From contig CAWBGJ010000009.1 in NCBI GenBank assembly GCA_963788325.1, positions 310,001-374,000 of the forward strand: a stretch of DNA of 64,000 nt, read 5' to 3'. The notes under the pieces are model-generated. The model worked only from the letters and a program-made list of their open reading frames with translations. It did no database searches and was not told the origin of the DNA. Source of the stretch: Prado023 sp963788325. GTDB lineage: Bacteria > Actinomycetota > Actinomycetes > S36-B12 > CAIYMF01. Made by a program: the position numbers and the translations under genes. Within the stretch, counting starts at the first letter, position 1. Each line of letters starts with the position of its first letter. This document shows positions 27,483-36,253 of this stretch, piece after piece.

Positions 27483-28121
27483 ATGCGGACCATGCTCGCC
27501 GACCACCCCCTGGTCGCCCACAAGCTGACCACCCTGCGCGACGAGCGCACCGACTCCCCCACGTTCCGGCGCCTGGTCGAGGAGCTCGTGACGCTGCTGG
27601 CCTACGAGGCCACCCGCGATATCCGCATCGACGAGGTCAGCATCACCACGCCGGTAGGACCGGCCACCGGGCACCGGCTGGCCCAGCCCAGGCCCGTGGT
27701 GGTCCCCATCCTGCGCGCCGGCCTGGGCATGCTCGAGGGGATGACCCGGCTGCTGCCCACCGCCGAGATCGGCTTCCTCGGGATGATCCGCGACGAGGAC
27801 ACACTGCTGGCCTCGACCTACGCCGACCGGCTGCCCGCGGACCTGTCGGGCCGGCAGGTCTACCTGCTCGACCCGATGCTGGCCACCGGCGGCACCCTGA
27901 TTATGGCCATCGACCTGGTGCTTGCCCGGGGCGCCCGCGACGTCACGGCGGTGTGCCTGCTGGCTGCCCCGGAGGGGATCGCCGCGGTGGATGCGGCCGT
28001 GGCCGACCGGGACACGTCGATCACGCTGATCACGGCCGCGATCGACGAGCGGCTCAATGAGCACGGCTACATCGTGCCCGGGCTCGGCGATGCCGGCGAT
28101 CGGCTGTACGGGATCGTCTGA
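27483..28121 (+). CDS. upp: Uracil phosphoribosyltransferase
   Basis: A 212-residue salvage enzyme forming UMP from uracil and PRPP. The start MRTMLADHPLVAHKLTTLRD, VVPILRAGLGMLEGMTRLLP near residue 75, the PRPP loop LLDPMLATGGTLIMAIDLV near 130, and the uracil-binding C-terminus HGYIVPGLGDAGDRLYG are all present. ATG 27483 is supported by TAGGCT 8 nt upstream. The 3' flank is a 31-bp tandem array that belongs to the convergent LD-carboxypeptidase gene. Confidence 0.96.
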   Translation: MRTMLADHPLVAHKLTTLRDERTDSPTFRRLVEELVTLLAYEATRDIRIDEVSITTPVGPATGHRLAQPRPVVVPILRAGLGMLEGMTRLLPTAEIGFLGMIRDEDTLLASTYADRLPADLSGRQVYLLDPMLATGGTLIMAIDLVLARGARDVTAVCLLAAPEGIAAVDAAVADRDTSITLITAAIDERLNEHGYIVPGLGDAGDRLYGIV

Positions 28122-28147
28122 GGCGCTCGGGGAGTTCTGGGCCTGAC

Positions 28148-28288
28148 TCAGGCGTCCTCGTCACCACTCAGAGCGTGGTCAGGCGTCCTCGTCACCACTC
28201 AGAGCGTGGTCAGGCGTCCTCGTCACCACTCAGAGCGTGGTCAGGCGTCCTCGTCATCGGTCACCCGTCGTCAGGCGTCCTCGTCACC
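28148..28288. repeat. 31-bp tandem array copying the 3' end of the LD-carboxypeptidase gene
   Basis: Three identical 31-bp units (28148-28178, 28179-28209, 28210-28240) are followed by a diverged unit (28241-28270) and by the gene's own 3' end (from 28271). Each unit begins TCAGGCGTCCTCGTCACC, which on the minus strand is the last five codons plus the TGA stop of the convergent gene. The array is too regular and spacer-free to be a CRISPR. Confidence 0.92.
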
Positions 28289-29209
28289 AGTCAGCTCGCC
28301 GACCTGGCCGTAGACCCACGGCTCGTTGTCCGGGTCATGCCCCACTGGCACGCCCACCACGATCGGCACGTCGAACTCGAGGAGTCGCTGCTGCATGAAC
28401 GACTCCGCATGCTGGTCACGCTCGCCGGGCACGATGCTGAACGAGCCCAGGGCGAAGGCCTGCACGCCCATCAGTCCCCCGGACAGCTGCAGCTGGGTGA
28501 CCATCCGGTCGAGGCGGTAGACCGGTTCACCGACGTCCTCGAGGACCATGATCGCCTCGTGCGATCGCAGCGCGTGCGGAGTGCCCGCAAGGGCCGCGAG
28601 CATCGCCAGGTTGCCGCCCACCAGGGGCCCGCGCACGCTGCGGCGCGGCCCGGCCACGTGGTCGACCGCGCAGCCGAATCCGGACCCCTCCTGCAGCAGG
28701 GCACGGACCCGGTCGAGCACGGCCGGGGCGGCTAGGTCCGCCAGCGCCGTGATCACCGGTGCGTGGATCCCCATCAGGCCGCGCGCGAGCGGGTGGCGGG
28801 GGTCATCGGTGAGGTGGTGCTCGCGGTAGAGCGCGGCCAGGAAGGCCGTGGCATCGGAGAACCCGAGCAGAGGACGGTTGGGCACCGCCGCGGGGCCGCG
28901 GACCAGGCGGATGAGCTCCTCGAGCAGGTGCATGGACCCGAAGCCGCCTCGAGCGAACCAGATCGCCTCGAGCTCGGGATCGGTGACCGCCCAGCGCAGG
29001 TCCGCCAGGCGCTCGTCGGTGGTCCCGGCGGTGTGCCCTGAGCTGGCCAGCACGTGCGGGCCCACGATCGGCTCGTACCCCCAACCCCGCAGGATCTCCA
29101 GGCCGCGCCCCAACCGGGCCGGCTGCACCGGCCCGGCGGGAGCGATCACCGCGATCCGCGCGCCGGGGGCAAGCAGGGGACCCACGAGGTCCGGTTGGCG
29201 CAGGTACAT
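28271..29209 (-). CDS. LD-carboxypeptidase (peptidase S66)
   Basis: A 312-residue serine peptidase of the LdcA/MccF family, which removes the terminal D-alanine from muropeptide tetrapeptides during wall recycling or cleaves microcin-type conjugates. The nucleophile serine is in PLLGFSDATAFLAALY near residue 118, the catalytic glutamate in MVLEDVGEPVYRLDRM near 220 and the histidine in GVPVGHDPDNEPWVYG near 290. The N-terminal IAVIAPAGPVQPARLGRGL fits. No signal peptide, so cytoplasmic. The last 18 bases, including the stop, are repeated four more times downstream. ATG 29209 has GGGAGGG 12 nt upstream. Confidence 0.9.
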   Translation of the reverse strand: MYLRQPDLVGPLLAPGARIAVIAPAGPVQPARLGRGLEILRGWGYEPIVGPHVLASSGHTAGTTDERLADLRWAVTDPELEAIWFARGGFGSMHLLEELIRLVRGPAAVPNRPLLGFSDATAFLAALYREHHLTDDPRHPLARGLMGIHAPVITALADLAAPAVLDRVRALLQEGSGFGCAVDHVAGPRRSVRGPLVGGNLAMLAALAGTPHALRSHEAIMVLEDVGEPVYRLDRMVTQLQLSGGLMGVQAFALGSFSIVPGERDQHAESFMQQRLLEFDVPIVVGVPVGHDPDNEPWVYGQVGELTGDEDA

Positions 29210-29288
29210 GTCGGTGTGGTCCCTCCCCCGCCCCAGGGTTCCTCGGGCGTGGCACCACGCTACGCCCTGGCGGGGGCCGGGAGCGGGC

Positions 29289-29705
29289 CTACTGCACCGT
29301 GAGGGTGATAGGGACCGCCAGGGCCTGGCTCACCGGGCAGCCGTCCTTGGCCCCCTGGGCCGCTGCCGCGAAGCCCTCGGCATCCACTCCGGGCACGTCG
29401 CCGCTGACCTGCAGCCGGATGCCGGTGATCCCGGTACCGGGCTGGAAGTCCACCTCGGCAGACGTGCGCAGCTGGGTCGGCGGGGTGCCGGCCTGCGCCA
29501 GGGCGTGCGACAGGGCCATCGAGAAGCAGGTGGCGTGGGCGGCGGCGAGCAGCTCCTCGGGGCTGGTCACGCCGTTGGCCTCCTCGGCGCGGGCGGGCCA
29601 CGAGACAGGATGGGTCCCCAGCCCGGAGGACTGGAACGTCACCTGGCCCGAGCCCTCCATGAGGCTGCCGTCCCAGACGGTGGATGCGCGTCGCGTGGTG
29701 GCCAT
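29289..29705 (-). CDS. OsmC/Ohr-family peroxidase
   Basis: A 138-residue thiol peroxidase subunit. The resolving and peroxidatic cysteines are in LLAAAHATCFSMALSHALA near residue 60 and KDGCPVSQALAVPITL near 122. The start MATTRRASTVWDGSLMEGSG is typical of the OsmC branch. Members reduce organic hydroperoxides and act as dimers in the cytoplasm. GAAGGGA lies 7 nt before ATG 29705. It is a single gene between the LD-carboxypeptidase and tRNA-Ser. Confidence 0.92.
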   Translation of the reverse strand: MATTRRASTVWDGSLMEGSGQVTFQSSGLGTHPVSWPARAEEANGVTSPEELLAAAHATCFSMALSHALAQAGTPPTQLRTSAEVDFQPGTGITGIRLQVSGDVPGVDAEGFAAAAQGAKDGCPVSQALAVPITLTVQ

Positions 29706-29810
29706 GGGTGGTCCCTTCGATCGTGGTGTCGGCTGAAGCCATCTTGGTGGTGGCCGCCGCGATGCGCCACCGGGCAGGTCCCGGACGGAGGCCGTTCATG
29801 CGTGAGACGA

Positions 29811-29840
29811 CGAAGGGACAGCCCGTGGGCTGCCCCTTCG
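29811..29840. terminator. Hairpin terminator after tRNA-Ser
   Basis: CGAAGGG(A)CAGCCC pairs with GGGCTG(C)CCCTTCG with a single mismatch and a very tight loop. It starts 8 nt beyond the 3' end of the minus-strand tRNA. Confidence 0.75.
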
Positions 29841-29847
29841 ATCGCGG

Positions 29848-29932
29848 CGGAGGATACGGGATTTGAACCCGTGAGGGTGTTACCCCAACACGATTTCCAG
29901 TCGTGCGCACTAGGCCACTATGCGAATCCTCC
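29848..29932 (-). tRNA. tRNA-Ser (anticodon GGA)
   Basis: An 85-nt class II tRNA with acceptor GGAGGAT/ATCCTCC, discriminator G and a long variable arm. The anticodon loop CTGGAAA gives anticodon GGA, reading UCC and UCU, and the T arm contains GGTTCAAATCC. CCA is not encoded. A minus-strand TAGGAT box ends 7 nt before the first tRNA base. Confidence 0.95.
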
Positions 29933-29939
29933 GCCGCGA

Positions 29940-29945
29940 ATCCTA
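29940..29945 (-). promoter_or_regulatory. -10 box of tRNA-Ser
   Basis: TAGGAT ends exactly 7 nt before the mature 5' end, and TTCGGG 18 nt further upstream may be the -35. The spacing predicts transcription starting at or next to the mature tRNA 5' end. The SRP RNA has an identical box and spacing. Confidence 0.6.
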
Positions 29946-30034
29946 CGGTGCGCGCAGGAGTTCCCCGAAATCCGCGACCCGAGCCCCGGGCCGTCGGTGG
30001 CGCCGGACGGTTCCCGCACCCCGGCGCACCCGGG

Positions 30035-30040
30035 TAGGAT
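30035..30040 (+). promoter_or_regulatory. -10 box of SRP RNA gene
   Basis: TAGGAT ends 7 nt before the predicted first base of the RNA. Confidence 0.55.
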
Positions 30041-30047
30041 GGTCCCC

Positions 30048-30134
30048 GACCCCTCGCGTGGCGTCACCCTGTGAACCTCCCCAGGGCCGGAAGGCAGCAA
30101 GGATAAGCGGGCTCTGATGGGTGCGCGGGGGGTC
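30048..30134 (+). ncRNA. ffs: Signal recognition particle RNA, small bacterial type
   Basis: The conserved domain IV hairpin is visible at about 30083-30104: AGGGCCGGAAGGCAGCAAGG, with the GGAA tetraloop and the asymmetric AGCA loop that Ffh binds. The closing stem GACCCCTCGCG pairs with CGCGGGGGGTC at the 3' end with one mismatch, giving a molecule of about 87 nt. A TAGGAT box precedes it. Ends are estimated from the stem. Confidence 0.88.
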
Positions 30135-30184
30135 ACTCATGCCCTCAAGGCGCACCGGGCAGCGCGGGGCAGGTGGGTCCGCGA

Positions 30185-33100
30185 TCAGTCCGTGGGGGGC
30201 GGGAACGTGCCCCCGGTCTGCTCGAGCAGCTCCCGGGCTGCCATCCGACCCGCCTCGACGACGAGGTCGAACTGGTGCCACTCGAGCGTCCCGACGCCCA
30301 GGGGTGGCGGCGTGATCACCGTGGCGCCTGTGGCCCGAGCAGCCTGGACCGCGCCGCCACTGCCGATCATCATGACCCGCAGCAGCGTGTCGCCCAGTGA
30401 CGGCATCCGTGGCGGTCCGGTGCGCGCGGACCTGCCGCCACCACCACCACCCATGGCGATGTTCACGGCCAGGTTCGGCCCCTCGTCGCGCTCGGTCAGC
30501 AGGCGCACGGGGAGGTTGTCCAGGACGCCGCCATCGACCAGCAGACGGTTGTCGTGGCGCATCGGGGGGAACAGCACCGGGATCGAGACCGAGGCGCTGA
30601 CGGCCTCGGCGAGATCCCCCCGGCGATGCTCCATCGGGGCACGACCCATCAGGTCCACGCTCATGCATCGGAACTGACGGGCCAGCGCCTGGATCTCCTG
30701 GCCCCCGAGGTGGTTGCGCAGCAGCTTGCGCGTCCGGCGGCCCTTGATCAGCGAGGCCACCGGCACCGCGTAGTCGCCGATCGGGTTGCCCCGGACGAAC
30801 TCCCCGTAGAAGACCTCCTGGAGCATCTCAGGTTCGATGCCCGAGGCGTAGGCCCCGGCCACGATGGCTCCGATGCTGCTGCCGGCCACCCGGTCGACCA
30901 GGATCCCCGCGGCGGACAGCTCCTGCAGGACGCCGATGTGGGCGAACCCGCGGGCACCTCCACCGGCCATCACCATGCCCACCGACCATCCACCGATCCG
31001 GGCGGCCAGCGCGCGCAGGTCCTCCTGCGGCACGCTGCTCGCGACGATGCTCACCTGCCAGGGCTCGAGGGCCAGGCACCAGGCCCGGACGACGTCCTCC
31101 ACAGGGCGGCTGCCCACGAGGACCAGGTCCACGCCCTCGCGGTCGATCGCCCCCATTTCCGGAACGTCCGCGCCTGCCGCAGCCACCAGGACCACGTGGT
31201 CGGCCTGCCGCAGGCAGAAGTCCCGGTGGGCGCCGTCAGCCCCTGCCAGCAGCAGGACCCGGTCGAGGCTGCCCTCGGCCCGCTCGAGCGCCTGGGGGCT
31301 GGGCTCGGTCAGGGTGTCGACCCGCAGTCGGGTGCGCAGCTCGGCCAGCAGCCCGGCAGCGACTGCCTCGACAGGAGCCCCCGGATGGACGCCGATGACC
31401 GAGACGACCACCGGGCGGGTGCCCGTGGGCTGGGCGGGCGGCCGGGCATCGCGCAGTTGCTCGGCGAGCACGGCGGCCAACGCCGGGTAGGCGCTGGGAT
31501 CCAGGGCCATGGCGGCGTCGAAGTCCGCGCGCGACACCTCGCTGAGGATGCTGTCCCGGCGCGCCCGGATGGAAGCCGATCGGGTACCCGCGGTGAGCAG
31601 CGCCAACTCCCCCACGACGGCGCCGGGACCGAGCTCGCGGACCACCTCGTCGCCGACGACCACCTCGAGACGACCGGCGCGCACGACGAACACCGAGTCC
31701 GCCGGATCGCCGGCGCCGAACAACAACGCCCCGGCCTCGAGATGCCGCTCCCGGGCCGTGGCATCAAGGGACGCCCGCACCTCTTCGGGCAGCCGGCCGA
31801 ACAGCGGCAGCGCTGCCACCGATACAGATGTCGGGCCGGCGACAGGCGCTGGGCCGCCGCCGAGGGCGGGGGTCGGCAGGTAGATCTCTATGCGCCTGGC
31901 CGCGGGGTCGTCGGGCTCCTCCGAGGCGGGCTCGATCCGGCCGAGGAACGCTGCGATGACGGCCACCGCCACGAAGCTCGCGACCGACATCCACCAGCCC
32001 TCCCGGAAGGAGTCCACCGACGTCGCGGCCGTGGGCGTGCCGATGATGACGACCAGCAGGGCGATTCCCAGCACCCCGCCCATCTGCCGGGTTGCCGAGG
32101 AGACGGCCGAGGCTGTCGCATAGCGCCCGCCCGGGACCGCGGCCAGCGTGGCGCTGCCCAGCAGTGGCAGGGTCATGCCGACGCCGATCCCGCTGAGCAC
32201 CTGGCCGGGCAACCACTGGCTCAGGAAGGCCGGCGTGGTGCCCACCTGCGTGGCGTACCAGACGTAGGAGCCCGCCCAGATCAGGGCGCCGGGCACGATG
32301 AACAGCCGGTAGCCGCGCTTGGCGGCGATCGGGCCCAGGACCGCCGCCACGACCGCCGCGATCAGGGCCGCCGGGACGAGCGCGAGACCGGCCCGCAGGA
32401 CGCTGTAGCCCCAGACGTAGGACAGCCACAGGATGTTGGTCAGCAGGTAGGCGTAGAAGCCGATGCCCGCGGCGATCGTGGCGACGTTGCCGACCTTGAA
32501 CGCGCGGATCTTGAGCAACTCCGGGTCGAGCAGCGGTGACCTGTGGCGCCGGGAGCTGAACACGAACAGGACCAGCAGCCCCGCCGAGACGACGAAGCAG
32601 GCGATCACCGACCAGCTCGTCCAACCCCAGTCGTCACCCTGGACGATGCCGAGCGTGAGCAGGCCCAGGCCCAGGGCGAACAGGGCGGCACCGCCGAGGT
32701 CGGGCAGCGTGCGCCGACCAGGCGCCCGGCTCTCGACCAGCGATCGACGAGCCAGGACCCAGGCGGCGATGCCGAACGGCAGGTTGACCAGGAACGCCCA
32801 GCGCCAGTCCCCGATCTCCACGAGAAGCCCCCCGATCGGCGGGCCGAGGCCGGAGGCGAGTGCCGCCGAGGCACCCCACAACCCGACGGCGTGGGTCCGG
32901 TGCTCGGCGGGGAACGCCGAGACGACCAGGGCCAGGGAGGCCGGCACGAGCATCGCGGCACCGAGGGCCTGCACGACGCGGGCACCGACGAGGAAGGTCA
33001 CCGACGGCGCGAGCGCACAGACCACCGAGGCGACCGTGAAGACCAGGACCCCCCAGACGAACGCGCGCCTGCGGCCGATCAGGTCGCTCATCCGACCGAA

Positions 33101-33337
33101 CGGGACGAGGAATGCCGCGAAGACGATGTTGTAGGAGTTCAGGATCCAGGAGAGGTTGCTGATCGTGGAGTCCGGGAACGACTCCCGGATGCTCGGGAAC
33201 GCGACGTTGACGATGGTGGCGTCCAGGAAGGCCAGGAAGGCCCCGAACGACGCGATGGCCAGGACCGTGCCGCTCGACACCCGCCCACGGATCGCCGTCG
33301 GCGCTGCAGCCCGCCCGGGCAGCACATCGGCACTCAT
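30185..33337 (-). CDS. MFS transporter / cNMP-binding / patatin-like phospholipase fusion
   Basis: A 1050-residue three-part membrane protein. Residues 1 to about 485 are a 14-helix DHA2 (EmrB/QacA) transporter with FLAFLDATIVNVAFPSI and the RMSDLIGRRRAF loop. About 505-610 is a cyclic-nucleotide-binding-type domain (LLFGAGDPADSVFVVRAG ... GAVVGELALLT). About 780-960 is a patatin/NTE-type lipase domain with oxyanion loop AGGGARGFAHIGVL, nucleophile GSSIG near 819 and catalytic DGG near 934, all present. Mycobacteria have a protein of the same plan and size (Rv3239c), function not settled. A coupled lipid hydrolysis and export role is inferred. ATG 33337 has AGGAGG 9 nt upstream; GTG 33343 is an alternative. 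Confidence 0.9.
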   Translation of the reverse strand: MSADVLPGRAAAPTAIRGRVSSGTVLAIASFGAFLAFLDATIVNVAFPSIRESFPDSTISNLSWILNSYNIVFAAFLVPFGRMSDLIGRRRAFVWGVLVFTVASVVCALAPSVTFLVGARVVQALGAAMLVPASLALVVSAFPAEHRTHAVGLWGASAALASGLGPPIGGLLVEIGDWRWAFLVNLPFGIAAWVLARRSLVESRAPGRRTLPDLGGAALFALGLGLLTLGIVQGDDWGWTSWSVIACFVVSAGLLVLFVFSSRRHRSPLLDPELLKIRAFKVGNVATIAAGIGFYAYLLTNILWLSYVWGYSVLRAGLALVPAALIAAVVAAVLGPIAAKRGYRLFIVPGALIWAGSYVWYATQVGTTPAFLSQWLPGQVLSGIGVGMTLPLLGSATLAAVPGGRYATASAVSSATRQMGGVLGIALLVVIIGTPTAATSVDSFREGWWMSVASFVAVAVIAAFLGRIEPASEEPDDPAARRIEIYLPTPALGGGPAPVAGPTSVSVAALPLFGRLPEEVRASLDATARERHLEAGALLFGAGDPADSVFVVRAGRLEVVVGDEVVRELGPGAVVGELALLTAGTRSASIRARRDSILSEVSRADFDAAMALDPSAYPALAAVLAEQLRDARPPAQPTGTRPVVVSVIGVHPGAPVEAVAAGLLAELRTRLRVDTLTEPSPQALERAEGSLDRVLLLAGADGAHRDFCLRQADHVVLVAAAGADVPEMGAIDREGVDLVLVGSRPVEDVVRAWCLALEPWQVSIVASSVPQEDLRALAARIGGWSVGMVMAGGGARGFAHIGVLQELSAAGILVDRVAGSSIGAIVAGAYASGIEPEMLQEVFYGEFVRGNPIGDYAVPVASLIKGRRTRKLLRNHLGGQEIQALARQFRCMSVDLMGRAPMEHRRGDLAEAVSASVSIPVLFPPMRHDNRLLVDGGVLDNLPVRLLTERDEGPNLAVNIAMGGGGGGRSARTGPPRMPSLGDTLLRVMMIGSGGAVQAARATGATVITPPPLGVGTLEWHQFDLVVEAGRMAARELLEQTGGTFPPPTD

Positions 33338-33574
33338 CCTCACCCACCTCCTCTGCGCGTCAGGACCATGACCAGGTCACCTTCGCCCTGAGGTGGCGAG
33401 CCGGTGTCCTGCGGGCCGAACCCCCGGCTCGGCCGTGGCCACCCCGCTGGTGCCCATAGGGGTATGTCCACGACGTGGCGCAGCGTAGTCCGGTTCGGCG
33501 CCCACGCGCTTGGTGTGCCACGTCGCGGTGCGGTGGCGGGCAGGCCCACGTCCGGGATCCTGACCGGGGTCAGG

Positions 33575-36160
33575 TCACGCCGAGGTCAGGACCAGGCCCT
33601 CATCCGAGCCCAGCGGGCCGACCCCGACCCAGACCGTGGCACCATCGGGGAACTCCCCGGACAGGATGCCGCGGGCCAGGCGATCGCCGATGGCGGTCTG
33701 GATCAGCCGGCGCAGGGGTCGGGCGCCGTACAGCGGGTCGAACCCGTGATCGGCCAGCCATTCGCGTGCGGCGGGATCCACCTCGAGGACGATCCGGCGA
33801 TCAGCCAGCCGGCGGGCCAGGGCGCCGACCTGGATGTCGACGATCGAGGCCAGGTCCTCGCGACTCAGGGCGTCGAACATGATCGTGTCGTCGAGGCGGT
33901 TGAGGAACTCCGGCTTGAACGCGGAGCGGACCACGGCCATCACCGCGTCGTGGCGCTGCGCCGGTGTCAGGGTCGGGTCGACCTGCGCCTGCGATCCCAG
34001 GTTCGAGGTCAGGACCAGGATCGCGTTGCGGAAGTCCACGGTGCGGCCCTGGCCGTCGGTGAGGCGCCCGTCGTCGAGCACCTGCAGCAGCACGTTGAAC
34101 ACCTCGGGATGGGCCTTCTCGACCTCGTCGAGGAGCACGACCGAGTACGGACGACGGCGCACGGACTCGGTGAGCTGGCCGCCCTCCTCGTACCCGACGT
34201 ACCCGGGCGGGGCGCCGACCAGGCGGGCCACCGAGTGCTTCTCGCCGTACTCGCTCATGTCGATCCGGGCGATCGCACGCTCGTCGTCGAACAGGAACTC
34301 GGCCAGGGCCTTGGCCAGCTCGGTCTTGCCCACACCGGTGGGCCCGAGGAACAGGAACGAGCCGGTCGGACGGTCGGGATCGGAGATCCCGGCACGCGCT
34401 CGGCGCACCGCGTCGGACACGGCTCGCACGGCCGTGGCCTGGCCGACGACACGGCGGCCCAGCTCGTCCTCCATGCGCAGGAGCTTCGCGGTCTCGCCCT
34501 CGAGCAGCCGCCCGGCGGGGATCCCGGTCCAGGCGCCGACGACCTCGGCGACGTCGTCAGGGCCCACCTCCTCGCGGACCATCGCCGAGCGGTCATTGGC
34601 CTCCGCGGCCACGGTCTCCAGCTGCGCCTCGAGTTCGGGCAGCTCGCCGTAGAGGATCCGCGCGGCGGACTCGAAGTCGCCGTCGCGCTGGGCGCGCTCG
34701 GCGCCCATCCGCAGCTCGTCGATGCGGATCTTCAGATCACCGACCCGATCCAGGCCGGCCTTCTCCTGCTCCCAGCGGGCGCGCAGGGAGGTCAGCACCT
34801 CGTCGCGATCTGCGAGGTCGGCGCGCAACTTCGCCAGCCGGGCGACGCTGGCGTCATCGGTCTCCTTGGCCAGGGCAAGCTCCTCCATGCGCAGCCGGTC
34901 CACCTGGCGCTGGAGCTGGTCGATCTCGACCGGCGAGGAGTCGATCTCCATGCGCAGCCGGCTGGCCGCCTCGTCGACGAGGTCGATCGCCTTGTCGGGC
35001 AGGAAGCGGGCGGTGATGTAGCGGTCGGACAGGGTAGCCGCGGCGACCAGCGCCGCATCGGAGATCGCCACCTTGTGGTGGGCCTCGTACTTCTCCTTGA
35101 GCCCGCGCAGGATGCCGATGGTGTCCTCGACGCTGGGCTCGCCGACCAGCACCTGCTGGAAGCGCCGCTCCAGCGCGGGGTCCTTCTCGACCCGCTCGCG
35201 GTACTCGTCCAGGGTGGTCGCCCCGACCATCCGCAGCTCGCCGCGGGCCAGCATCGGCTTGAGCATGTTGCCGGCGTCCATCGCCGAATCGCCACCCGCA
35301 CCCGCGCCCACGACCGTGTGCAGCTCGTCGATGAAGGTGACGATCTGGCCGTTCGAGTCCGCGATCTCGGACAGGACGGACTTGAGGCGCTCCTCGAACT
35401 CACCCCGGTACTTCGCACCCGCGACCATCGCAGCGAGGTCCAGGGAGATCAGGCGCTTGCCGCGCAACGACTCGGGCACGTCCCCGGCCACCATCCGCTG
35501 GGCCAGGCCCTCGACCACCGCGGTCTTGCCCACGCCCGGCTCGCCGATCAGCACGGGGTTGTTCTTGGTGCGCCGGGAGAGCACCTGGATGACCCGGCGG
35601 ATCTCGGCATCACGGCCGATCACGGGGTCGATGCGGCCCTCCCGGGCGCGGGCGGTCAGGTCGACTCCGTACTTCTCCAGCGCCTTGAAGCTCCCCTCCG
35701 GGTCCGCGGAGTCCACCCGGCGCCCGCCACGGGCAGAGTCCAGGGCGCGCACGAGGGCGTCCGGGCTGACCCCGACCGCGGCCAGGACCGGGCCCGTGGG
35801 CGACTGCGGGTCGGCCAGGGCGATCAGCAGGTGCTCGGTGGAGACGAAGGTGTCGCCACGGGTCGACGCGAGCTCGCCGGCAGCCTTGAGCATCCGGTAG
35901 GTCGGCTGCGACAGGTCCGCGGAGGCCACGGTCGCCCCTGATGCGGCCGGCAGCCCGTCGATCGCTCGGGCGACGGAGGCACCCAGCGCCGTGACGTCGA
36001 CACCGAGGCCCGTGAGCAGGGCCTCGGGGATCCCGTCGCGCTGGGTGAGCAGGGCGCCGAGCACATGGACCGGCTCGACGTGGGCGTTGCCGCGCCCGGC
36101 AGCGTCGCGCACGGCGGCCTGCAGGGCCTCCTGGGTACGGGTGGTGAACTGATCAGCCAT
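33575..36160 (-). CDS. clpB: ATP-dependent disaggregase ClpB
   Basis: An 861-residue hexameric chaperone that threads aggregated proteins and works with DnaK. N-terminal Clp repeat domain (1-145), first AAA+ with Walker A GEPGVGKTAVVEG near residue 206, the coiled-coil middle domain (about 410-520) that docks DnaK, and the second AAA+ with GPTGVGKTELAKAL near 606. There is no ClpP-binding IGF loop. GGAGG lies 6 nt before ATG 36160. It follows the dnaK-grpE-dnaJ-hspR genes on the same strand, separated by a family A hairpin, so it is probably transcribed on its own. A TTGACT-like element lies just upstream but no full HAIR site was found here. Confidence 0.97.
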   Translation of the reverse strand: MADQFTTRTQEALQAAVRDAAGRGNAHVEPVHVLGALLTQRDGIPEALLTGLGVDVTALGASVARAIDGLPAASGATVASADLSQPTYRMLKAAGELASTRGDTFVSTEHLLIALADPQSPTGPVLAAVGVSPDALVRALDSARGGRRVDSADPEGSFKALEKYGVDLTARAREGRIDPVIGRDAEIRRVIQVLSRRTKNNPVLIGEPGVGKTAVVEGLAQRMVAGDVPESLRGKRLISLDLAAMVAGAKYRGEFEERLKSVLSEIADSNGQIVTFIDELHTVVGAGAGGDSAMDAGNMLKPMLARGELRMVGATTLDEYRERVEKDPALERRFQQVLVGEPSVEDTIGILRGLKEKYEAHHKVAISDAALVAAATLSDRYITARFLPDKAIDLVDEAASRLRMEIDSSPVEIDQLQRQVDRLRMEELALAKETDDASVARLAKLRADLADRDEVLTSLRARWEQEKAGLDRVGDLKIRIDELRMGAERAQRDGDFESAARILYGELPELEAQLETVAAEANDRSAMVREEVGPDDVAEVVGAWTGIPAGRLLEGETAKLLRMEDELGRRVVGQATAVRAVSDAVRRARAGISDPDRPTGSFLFLGPTGVGKTELAKALAEFLFDDERAIARIDMSEYGEKHSVARLVGAPPGYVGYEEGGQLTESVRRRPYSVVLLDEVEKAHPEVFNVLLQVLDDGRLTDGQGRTVDFRNAILVLTSNLGSQAQVDPTLTPAQRHDAVMAVVRSAFKPEFLNRLDDTIMFDALSREDLASIVDIQVGALARRLADRRIVLEVDPAAREWLADHGFDPLYGARPLRRLIQTAIGDRLARGILSGEFPDGATVWVGVGPLGSDEGLVLTSA

Positions 36161-36191
36161 CGTGATCCTCCTTCAGAGTCAAGATGCTGGT

Positions 36192-36238
36192 CTGCGTAGT
36201 CGATTCGGCCGACTCAATGGGCCGTTTCGACTACGCAG
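36192..36238. repeat. Long hairpin, family A copy 3 (between hspR and clpB)
   Basis: CTGCGTAGTCGA (36192-36203) pairs with TCGACTACGCAG (36227-36238). After two mismatches the inner CGGCC/GGCCG stem continues, with a 9-nt loop. It lies 15 nt after the hspR stop, reading leftward. Confidence 0.88.
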
Positions 36239-36253
36239 GCGCGGTGCTGTGCC

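Noticed and set aside
28148..28270. Possible CRISPR array from regular 31-bp repeats
   Set aside because: Units abut with no spacers and match the 3' end of the adjacent gene; no cas genes are present.
33478..33500. A GCGTAGTCCGGTTCGGC stretch resembling a family A arm
   Set aside because: It has no inverted partner and differs in the core, so it is probably chance.
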